Of a stretch of 6,414 nucleotides of DNA, positions 1-4,639 are shown in pieces. The translations under genes and the position numbers were made by a program. Every line of letters starts with the position of its first letter. Position 1 is the first letter of the stretch. The notes beneath the pieces were generated by a model that saw only the letters and a program-made list of their open reading frames with translations, ran no database searches and was not told where the DNA came from. The DNA is from Desulfovibrio sp. (GTDB lineage Bacteria; Desulfobacterota; Desulfovibrionia; Desulfovibrionales; Desulfovibrionaceae): the NCBI GenBank assembly GCA_014804905.1, contig JAAUYX010000007.1, forward strand, positions 67,153 to 73,566, read 5' to 3'.

Positions 1-998
1 AGCCAGTAGCGGCAGTTGGAGAGCAGGAAGCGCCGCGTCATCTCCTGGCTGTAGTCGAAGGAGGGCGTGCCCCACTGGTTGACCTTGCTGCTGAAGAAGT
101 AATGGCTGCCGTCATAGGCGGCGAGGCCCTGCTCGGTGTTGGAGGCGGCGTGGCTGTGGGTGATGTCGAGGATGACCGCGAGCCCGAGGCCGTGCGCCGC
201 ATCCACCAGCGCCTTGAAGCCGTCGGGCGTGCCGTAGCGGGAGCTGGGCGCGAAATAGCTGCTCACCTGGTAGCCGAAGGAGCGGTAGAGCGGATGCTCG
301 AGAATGCCCATGAGCTGCACGGCCGTATAGCCGTCGGCCTTGATGCGCGGCAGGACCGAGCTGATGAAGTAGTCGTAGGTGCCCACGCTGTCGCCCTTGT
401 GGTCCAGGGAGGACTGGGCCATGCCCACATGGGCCTCGTAAATGCGGGGAAAGACCAGCGGCCCCGGACGGCGGTGCCTGAACTGGTAAGGCTCGGCCGG
501 ATGCCACACGCGGGCGCACCACTGTTCGGGCACGGCCTTGTCCTGCTCCACCCAGTCGGCGAAGGCGGGCACGCGGCGCAGGGGCGGCGGGGTCTTGCCG
601 AGGCCCGCGGCGAGGCTTCCCTGAGGCTGCACGCGCAATTCCACATATTCCCCGTGTTCGAGGGCTTCGGCGGGCAGCGTCAGCTCAAAGACGCCGCCCT
701 CCTTGCGCTCGAAGCGGTGGCTGGCGCGCCGCTGGAAGTTGAGGCGGTCTGTGGTGAGCCACACCTCCTCGGCATGGGGCATATACTCGCGCCAGCGCCA
801 GTGGCTTGTGCCGCTGGCGTCATGGACGAGGTGCAGCCCGAAGGTCTTGTAAAGGTCGGCATAGGCGCGCAACGAGCCATAAGCCGCGGTGATGCGCTCC
901 ATTTCGGCGGTAAAATCGCGGCTGCGACGGAGCAGGAATTCGTGATAGGGCGCAAGCGCCGGGTCTTGCAGCGGGTTTTGGGGCGGCGTGTACGACAT
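1..998 (-). CDS. glgB: 1,4-alpha-glucan branching enzyme, eukaryote-like GH13_8 type (partial, N-terminal 332 residues)
   Basis: This enzyme would cut alpha-1,4-glucan chains and re-attach them through alpha-1,6 bonds, branching glycogen in the cytoplasm. An N-terminal carbohydrate-binding module (CBM48-like, about residues 50-125, with HWRWREYMP) precedes the start of the GH13 barrel. RIYEAHVGM (185-193), the run LPRIKADGYTAVQLMGILEH (216-235), FGYQVSSYFA (241-250) and SSRYGTP (252-258) follow the pattern of human and plant branching enzymes, not the classical bacterial GlgB. GH13 conserved region I is DITHSH, beginning at Asp278. The catalytic nucleophile and acid/base lie beyond the left edge, so activity cannot be judged here. 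The ATG at 998 has GGAGG (1006-1010) 7 nt upstream. The gene follows the dehydrogenase by 74 bp with no visible terminator, so cotranscription is likely. The family call is strong from recognised motifs; subfamily GH13_8 is recall, not a search. Confidence 0.93.
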   Translation of the reverse strand, partial: MSYTPPQNPLQDPALAPYHEFLLRRSRDFTAEMERITAAYGSLRAYADLYKTFGLHLVHDASGTSHWRWREYMPHAEEVWLTTDRLNFQRRASHRFERKEGGVFELTLPAEALEHGEYVELRVQPQGSLAAGLGKTPPPLRRVPAFADWVEQDKAVPEQWCARVWHPAEPYQFRHRRPGPLVFPRIYEAHVGMAQSSLDHKGDSVGTYDYFISSVLPRIKADGYTAVQLMGILEHPLYRSFGYQVSSYFAPSSRYGTPDGFKALVDAAHGLGLAVILDITHSHAASNTEQGLAAYDGSHYFFSSKVNQWGTPSFDYSQEMTRRFLLSNCRYW

Positions 999-1072
999 GG
1001 CGAGACCTCCCGCACACGGCGGTCATGCCGCGCGTCGGCTGCCACGCAGGGTGCGCGCGCGTAACGCGGCGT

Positions 1073-1996
1073 TTAGGGCTGCCCGCGCCACTCCTTGCCG
1101 GAGAGGTCGGCGAGGCAGAGGATGAGCGCCTGGGTGCCGTCCTTGCCGCGGCCCCTGGCCTGCATCATCCGGTAAAATTCCTCGGCGAGGGTCGTTCCCG
1201 GAAGCACCAGGCGCATCCGGCGGCACTCCTCAAGGCAGAGGCCGAGGTCCTTGATGAAATGGTCGATGAAGAAACCGGGCGCATAGTCGCGCCGAAGCAG
1301 GCGGCGCCCCAGCGTGTTCATGGCCGTGCTGCCTCCGGCGCCGGGCACGACCAGCTCGAGCCACTGGGCGACATCGAGCCCGGCCTCCTGCGCGAAAAGC
1401 AGGGATTCGCACACGCTGAACATGACGCCCGCCACGGCAATCTGGTTGGCGAGCTTGGCCTGCTGGCCGGAACCGGGGCCCCCGCAGTGCATGAGGCGCT
1501 TGCCCATGGCCTCGAAGCAGGGGCGCAAGGTGTCTAGGGCCGCGGCATCGCCGCCCACGAAGATGGAAAGCGTGGCTTCGCGCGCGCCCACATCCCCGCC
1601 CGTCACCGGCGCGTCAAGGCTGGCGCAGCCTTTGGCTATGGCTTCGGCGGCGATGCGCCGGGCGAGCTCCGGGCTCGAGGTGGTCATGTCGCAGAGGATG
1701 CCGCCGGCCGCGAGGCCGCTCAGGGCGCCGTCGGGGCCGAGCATGACGGCCTCCACATCGGCCGGATAGCCCACGATGGAAAAAACGGCGTCGGACGCGG
1801 CGGCCACGGCAGCCGGGCTCTCCGCCCAGGCCGCACCGCGGGCGAGCAGGGGCTCGGCCTTGGACTTCGTGCGCGTATAGACGGTGAGCGGCCAGCCCGC
1901 ATCCAGCAGATGCCCGGCCATGGAGAGGCCCATGACGCCGGTGCCGATCCAGCCAATGCGCAGCCTTTTGCCCTCATGCCTGCCGTCTGCCGTCAT
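1073..1996 (-). CDS. NAD(P)-dependent beta-hydroxyacid dehydrogenase (3-hydroxyisobutyrate dehydrogenase family)
   Basis: This 307-residue cytoplasmic oxidoreductase belongs to the family of 3-hydroxyisobutyrate dehydrogenase, tartronate semialdehyde reductase and succinic/glyoxylic semialdehyde reductases. The N-terminal Rossmann fold begins with the nucleotide loop GTGVMG (18-23). The second strand ends YTRTKSK (40-46); Arg-Thr at this place usually goes with NADP(H) preference. The substrate-binding segment DAPVTGGDVGA (128-138) is followed by GSGQQAKLANQ (175-185), whose Lys181 matches the family's catalytic lysine. The C-terminal helical domain carries FFIDHFIKDLGL (242-253), with the conserved Lys249-Asp250. 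Length is normal and the gene is intact. The ATG at 1996 is preferred because GAGGGG (2003-2008) lies 6 nt upstream and the Rossmann fold begins about 14 residues later. An upstream in-frame extension to 2110 would overlap the preceding gene and is unlikely. The substrate cannot be told from sequence alone; aldehyde detoxification or hydroxyacid metabolism are both possible. Confidence 0.93.
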   Translation of the reverse strand: MTADGRHEGKRLRIGWIGTGVMGLSMAGHLLDAGWPLTVYTRTKSKAEPLLARGAAWAESPAAVAAASDAVFSIVGYPADVEAVMLGPDGALSGLAAGGILCDMTTSSPELARRIAAEAIAKGCASLDAPVTGGDVGAREATLSIFVGGDAAALDTLRPCFEAMGKRLMHCGGPGSGQQAKLANQIAVAGVMFSVCESLLFAQEAGLDVAQWLELVVPGAGGSTAMNTLGRRLLRRDYAPGFFIDHFIKDLGLCLEECRRMRLVLPGTTLAEEFYRMMQARGRGKDGTQALILCLADLSGKEWRGQP

Positions 1997-2034
1997 GACC
2001 GTCCCCTCGCTCGTTGTCCGTCCGTTGTGGCGTG

Positions 2035-2074
2035 CCGCAACCGGCCGCCTGTCAGGAGTATTTCCCAGTTGCGG
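2035..2074. repeat. 7-bp inverted repeat flanking the candidate dehydrogenase promoter start
   Basis: CCGCAAC at 2035-2041 and GTTGCGG at 2068-2074 are perfect inverse complements separated by 26 nt. The centres are 33 bp apart, about three helical turns. On the plus strand the second arm is followed by eight T's (2075-2082), but no plus-strand gene ends here, so it is unlikely to be a functional terminator. It could be an operator or chance. Confidence 0.3.
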
Positions 2075-2085
2075 TTTTTTTTCAA
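2056..2085 (-). promoter_or_regulatory. candidate sigma70 promoter for the dehydrogenase gene
   Basis: Read on the minus strand, TTGAAA (2085-2080, five of six matches to TTGACA) is followed after 17 nt by AATACT (2062-2057, four of six matches to TATAAT). Transcription would start near 2050, about 55 nt before the dehydrogenase ATG. The -35 element overlaps the TGA stop of the upstream membrane-protein gene. The call rests on consensus and spacing only. The spacer contains one arm (CCGCAAC) of a dyad whose other arm (GTTGCGG) lies just downstream of the predicted start site. Confidence 0.4.
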
Positions 2086-2837
2086 GACTTGGGCTTTTCC
2101 TCATCCTCATAGGTGGGTTCGCCGTCCGGGTCGGTGCGCGGGAAAAGCGAGAAGGACGATTCCTCGGCTGTCTCGTTGTTTTCCGCGGCTACGGCCGGCG
2201 CGGCCGGCGTCCGCATGGCTCCGTGCCAGAGGGCGATTCCTGCCCCGAGCCAGCCCACGAAGATGACCGCGCCCAAAAGCGCGCAGCCGAGGCGCTTTTT
2301 GCGCTGGGGCTCGGCCTCGCCAGCCGGGGCGGCCACAACGCCCGAGGGAAGGCCTGCATCCTCGTCGCCCGTGACTTCGGGCGTGGCTTCCACGCCTTCG
2401 TTGATGGCGCTTTCCGGGGATGCCTCCGGGATGTCCGGTCCGTCCAGGGTGAAGCCGGGCACGGGCGGCGGCGTCACGCCCACGGGCTCGCCGCCGATGA
2501 TGTGCGACTGATCCACGCCCGCCAGCATGAGCGCGCAGGAGCCCGCGCCGGGGATGGTGAGCGTATAGGCGTCGCCGGGGTCCAGGTTGTCCACCACGCC
2601 GGGGCCGAGCATGAGCCGCTGGCAGCCGTCGCCGCTTTCAATGTCGTCCCGGCCGCTGTCCCAGCTGTCAGGCGTGAGCGAGGTCTCCTCCTGCCCCCAG
2701 CCGGAGCCGGAAAGCCACGCGCCGTCGGAAGCGCGCCTGAGCAGGAGGACAGGGGATGCAAGCGGGGGCGCTCCGAAAATTTCAATGATGGAGTAGCCGG
2801 GGCCTCGGTGCGGATCGGGGAGCAGTGTGGCGCGCAT
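2082..2837 (-). CDS. unidentified single-pass membrane protein with N-terminal soluble domain
   Basis: I do not recognise this 251-residue protein. Its first 120 or so residues form a probable soluble, strand-rich domain with the distinctive opening PDPHRGPGYSIIEIFG (7-22). LLLRRASDGAWL (31-42) and a Gly/Asp-rich stretch with LDPGDAYTLTIPG (85-97) follow. Residues about 121-180 are a low-complexity Pro/Glu/Ala linker rich in acidic residues. The basic patch RKKR (179-182) precedes one hydrophobic segment, LGCALLGAVIFVGWLGAG (183-200), extending to about 206. By the positive-inside rule the N-terminal domain would be cytoplasmic and the short acidic tail (about 207-251) periplasmic. There is no signal peptide. 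The ATG at 2837 is chosen because the domain begins right after it, though the ribosome site is weak (GGA about 8 nt upstream). A TTG at 2906 would add 23 residues, including a CYAC motif, but has no better ribosome site. The gene sits 85 bp upstream of the dehydrogenase and diverges from the transporter cassette; neither neighbour explains its job. A linker-tethered sensory or scaffold role is only a guess. Confidence 0.8.
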   Translation of the reverse strand: MRATLLPDPHRGPGYSIIEIFGAPPLASPVLLLRRASDGAWLSGSGWGQEETSLTPDSWDSGRDDIESGDGCQRLMLGPGVVDNLDPGDAYTLTIPGAGSCALMLAGVDQSHIIGGEPVGVTPPPVPGFTLDGPDIPEASPESAINEGVEATPEVTGDEDAGLPSGVVAAPAGEAEPQRKKRLGCALLGAVIFVGWLGAGIALWHGAMRTPAAPAVAAENNETAEESSFSLFPRTDPDGEPTYEDEEKPKS

Positions 2838-2937
2838 GGCAGTTCCAGGGAAAGAGTCAGGGAGAAAGTGCCCGCAAGCATAGCAGGAGGCGCGCCCGCT
2901 CTTCAAGCCTTTTGCGCGCGGGGCACGGGATGCTCAT

Positions 2938-2966
2938 TTGCCATCTCTGGAATTTTGGTTTATGCA
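2938..2966 (+). promoter_or_regulatory. candidate sigma70 promoter of the TAXI-TRAP operon
   Basis: TTGCCA at 2938-2943 (five of six matches to TTGACA) is followed after a 17-nt spacer by TATGCA at 2961-2966 (only three of six matches to TATAAT). Transcription would start near 2973, giving an 80-nt leader before the TAXI ATG. The -35 match and the spacing are good; the -10 is poor, so an activator may be needed or the true promoter may lie elsewhere in this region. Confidence 0.35.
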
Positions 2967-2969
2967 AAA
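2953..2969. promoter_or_regulatory. candidate operator dyad TTTTG-N7-CAAAA
   Basis: TTTTG (2953-2957) and CAAAA (2965-2969) form an inverted repeat with a 7-nt spacer, 17 bp overall. It covers the -10 region of the candidate plus-strand promoter and overlaps the -10 of the minus-strand candidate. A regulator bound here could control both directions. AT-rich inverted repeats this short also arise by chance. Confidence 0.25.
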
Positions 2970-3038
2970 CGCTTCTCACAACACTCCCCTCGGTGCGCGG
3001 CACAGCTTGCGGGCATCTGCCGGAGAAACATCTTTTTT

Positions 3039-3044
3039 AAGGAG
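3039..3044 (+). promoter_or_regulatory. strong ribosome binding site of the TAXI gene
   Basis: AAGGAG is a full Shine-Dalgarno core placed 8 nt before the ATG at 3053. It fixes that start and fits the high expression expected of a periplasmic binding protein. It is much stronger than the signals before the two downstream genes. Confidence 0.85.
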
Positions 3045-3052
3045 AACCACTG

Positions 3053-4006
3053 ATGAAAAAACTCCTGGGCCTTCTTCTCGCTGGCGCCCTGATCCTTGCC
3101 TCCGGCGCGGCCTTCGCCGCTGACGGCAAGCGCCTCACCCTGGCCACGGGTGGCACCTCCGGCGTCTATTATCCCCTGGGCGGGGCCATCGGCCAGGTGC
3201 TGAGCAACAAGAGCGACGGCGCGCTTTCCGTCACGGCCCAGGCCACGGGCGCTTCCGGCGAGAACATGCGCCTTGTGGAAGCGGGCGACGTGGATTTCGC
3301 CATCGTCCAGAATGACGTGGCCGACGCGGCCTTCAACGGCAACGCCCCCTTCAAGGGCAAGCTCGGCGACGTGCGCGCCATCGCCCGCCTGTATCCCGAA
3401 TACATCCATGTCGTCGCCAGCAAGGACAGCGGTGTGAAGAACCTCGAGGACTTCAAGGGCAAGAAGGTCTCCGTGGGCGCGCGCGGTAGCGGCAATGAGG
3501 TGAACTGCCGCCAGATTTTCGATTTCTACGGGCTCGACTACAAGAACCTGGAGCCCATCTTCCTCCCCTACGGCGAGACCGCCGACCAGTTCAAGGACCG
3601 CCAGGTCGACGGCTTCGTCTTCTCCATCGGCACCCCGGCCCCGGCCATCCAGGACATCACCACCACGCAGGACGTGGTCTTTGTGCCGCTTGAGGGCGCC
3701 AAGGCGGACGAGGTCATCGCCAAGTTCCCCTATCTCGTGAAGGATGCCATCCCGGCCAAGACCTACAAGGGCCAGGAAAACGCCGTGCCCACCCTTTCCG
3801 TCCAGGCCATCCTCGTGGCCAACAAGGACATGCCCGACGATGTGGCCTACAACCTCACCAAGACGCTCTTCGAGAATCTCGGCGATGTGGCCAAGGGGCA
3901 TAACAAGGGCTCGGAAATCCTGCTGGAGAAGGCCGCCGACGGCGTGACCATCCCCTTCCATCCGGGTGCCGAAAAGTACCTCAAGGAAAAGGGCATCCTG
4001 AAGTAG
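3053..4006 (+). CDS. TAXI-family TRAP transporter periplasmic solute-binding protein
   Basis: This 317-residue protein captures the substrate in the periplasm and hands it to the TRAP permease encoded downstream. Residues 1-22 are a classic Sec signal peptide: MKK, a hydrophobic core, and cleavage after AFA before ADGKR. The mature protein opens with the TAXI signature: LATGGTSGVYYPLGG (30-44), then ATGASGENMRLVEAGDVDFA (64-83) and the partly matching AIVQND (83-88). LEDFKGKKVSVGARGSGNE (131-149) begins the second lobe, and QVDGFVFSIGTPAPAIQD (184-201) is the family's substrate-proximal segment. Length is normal and no cysteine follows the signal in lipoprotein style. Characterised TAXI proteins bind glutamate, 2-oxoglutarate and related compounds; the substrate here is not readable from sequence. 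The gene heads the operon, has a strong ribosome site, and is followed about 40 bp after its stop by a terminator-like hairpin, which suggests it is made in excess over the permease. Confidence 0.96.
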   Translation: MKKLLGLLLAGALILASGAAFAADGKRLTLATGGTSGVYYPLGGAIGQVLSNKSDGALSVTAQATGASGENMRLVEAGDVDFAIVQNDVADAAFNGNAPFKGKLGDVRAIARLYPEYIHVVASKDSGVKNLEDFKGKKVSVGARGSGNEVNCRQIFDFYGLDYKNLEPIFLPYGETADQFKDRQVDGFVFSIGTPAPAIQDITTTQDVVFVPLEGAKADEVIAKFPYLVKDAIPAKTYKGQENAVPTLSVQAILVANKDMPDDVAYNLTKTLFENLGDVAKGHNKGSEILLEKAADGVTIPFHPGAEKYLKEKGILK

Positions 4007-4009
4007 GCC

Positions 4010-4621
4010 TTGAACACGTCTCCTGATTACTGGCTTTGCAGCGGCGACCGGGCGGGACAGACTCCCGCCCGGCGCGGTTTTTCGCCCCGGTCCGGCGCCG
4101 GGGCGGGGAAGGGCCTTGCCCGGCTGCTGGGCGCGATTTTTCTGGGCGCGGCCTTGTTGCTCCCATCGGCGGCCGCAGCCGACGGGACGACGGGCGAGCT
4201 CTGCGTCCTCGACGCCGCGGGGGCTCTCGCGGGCGCGTGGCCCCTGGCTGAGGGGGAGGGCTTCGCCATCCGCTATACCCATTCCGTGGCGCTCACGCCG
4301 GTGGAAGACCATTTCGTCATCAGGGACGGCATCATCCATCTGGACAGGACCGTCTACCAGGATTTCGGCGCGGGCCTCCCCACCGCGCCCGGACCGGGGC
4401 AGAGCATGAGCGCAGCCGACGGGCGACTCGTCATCAGCGGCTTTGCGCGCCCGCTCGAGAGGTTCGACGTGCGCGTGGGGCGCGTGGCCCGGCACACCCT
4501 GTTGCTGCCCACGGGCGCTGGGCAGGCGGAAACTCCGCTCGCGAAGCTGGCCCCAGCGGGCAGCGCCCTCACCTTTACCTATGCCCCGCACGGATGCGGA
4601 AGCCGGGCGAAACGCCCATGA
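4010..4621 (+). CDS. DUF1850 protein, TAXI-TRAP accessory component (start uncertain)
   Basis: DUF1850 proteins are commonly encoded between TAXI binding proteins and fused TRAP permeases; their exact role is unknown. The family core is clear. It has FAIRYTHSVALTPVED (85-100), with the conserved Tyr-Thr-His-Ser-Val, then YQDFGAGLP (116-124), and a C-terminal strand region with VGRVARHTLLLP (156-167). A hydrophobic stretch at about 36-57 (LARLLGAIFLGAALLLPSAAAA) looks like a signal peptide, so the core would be exported. The start is a problem. No ATG or GTG lies between the TAXI stop and this signal, and the first possible start is the TTG at 4010, three nt after that stop and without a clear Shine-Dalgarno. 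The first 25-30 codons then run through a strong terminator-like hairpin and read as low-complexity Gly/Arg/Ala. Real initiation may be at this TTG by coupling to the TAXI stop, or at a rarer codon such as the CTGs near 4124-4129, which follow the purine-rich GGGGAAGGG. The gene ends 18 bp before the permease. Confidence 0.88.
   Translation: MNTSPDYWLCSGDRAGQTPARRGFSPRSGAGAGKGLARLLGAIFLGAALLLPSAAAADGTTGELCVLDAAGALAGAWPLAEGEGFAIRYTHSVALTPVEDHFVIRDGIIHLDRTVYQDFGAGLPTAPGPGQSMSAADGRLVISGFARPLERFDVRVGRVARHTLLLPTGAGQAETPLAKLAPAGSALTFTYAPHGCGSRAKRP
4044..4082 (+). terminator. intercistronic intrinsic-terminator-like hairpin after the TAXI gene
   Basis: CCGGGCGGGA (4048-4057) and TCCCGCCCGG (4063-4072) are perfect complements with a 5-nt loop, CAGAC. 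Three further G-C pairs (4044-4046 with 4073-4075) extend the stem to 13 bp with a single bulged A at 4047. Two G's then precede TTTTT (4078-4082). This has the form of a rho-independent terminator, located 38 nt after the TAXI stop and upstream of the DUF1850 core and the permease. Partial termination or 3'-end protection of the TAXI mRNA would yield more binding protein than permease, as is common in binding-protein operons. Translation from the TTG at 4010 would run through it and could modulate it. Confidence 0.72.
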
Positions 4622-4639
4622 GCCATTCCAGAGGCAGCC

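Larger units (their letters stand above)
2838..3052. promoter_or_regulatory. divergent intergenic regulatory region
   Basis: About 215 bp separate the divergent membrane-protein and TAXI genes. The middle (about 2936-2985) is markedly AT-richer than the surrounding DNA and contains overlapping candidate promoters for both directions. Minus strand: TTGTGA (2981-2976), 18-nt spacer, CAAAAT (2957-2952), which is weak. The stretch 2838-2930 shows nothing beyond possible leader sequence of the membrane-protein gene. The stretch 2975-3052 would be the 5' leader of the TAXI mRNA; it has a small GTGC/GCAC hairpin at 2993-3003 and a T tract (3033-3038) just before the ribosome site. Confidence 0.55.

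Noticed and set aside
102..1064. A 320-codon plus-strand reading frame opposite the branching enzyme.
   Set aside because: It is antisense to strong GH13 motifs, has biased composition typical of a shadow frame and runs through the branching-enzyme start.
2035..2082. Plus-strand hairpin CCGCAAC/GTTGCGG followed by eight T's, resembling a terminator.
   Set aside because: The stem is only 7 bp with a 26-nt loop and no plus-strand gene lies upstream. On the minus strand the A run precedes the stem, so it cannot end the membrane-protein transcript.
1997..2110. N-terminal extension of the dehydrogenase to position 2110.
   Set aside because: It would overlap the upstream gene and precede the good ribosome site at 2003-2008; family members start shortly before the GxGxxG loop.
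2838..2906. A 23-residue N-terminal extension of the membrane protein from a TTG at 2906, containing CYAC.
   Set aside because: It has no better ribosome site than the ATG at 2837, and the distinctive domain begins directly after that ATG; it is kept only as an alternative.
2918..2935. GGGGCACGGGATGCTC as a sigma54 -24/-12 promoter.
   Set aside because: The GG and GC elements are 8 nt apart instead of the required 10, and the TTGC element is incomplete.
1884..3053. A 389-codon plus-strand reading frame across the membrane-protein gene and the divergent region.
   Set aside because: It crosses an obvious promoter region, ends at the TAXI ribosome site and start, has no ribosome site and reads as Arg/Gly/Ala-rich shadow sequence.
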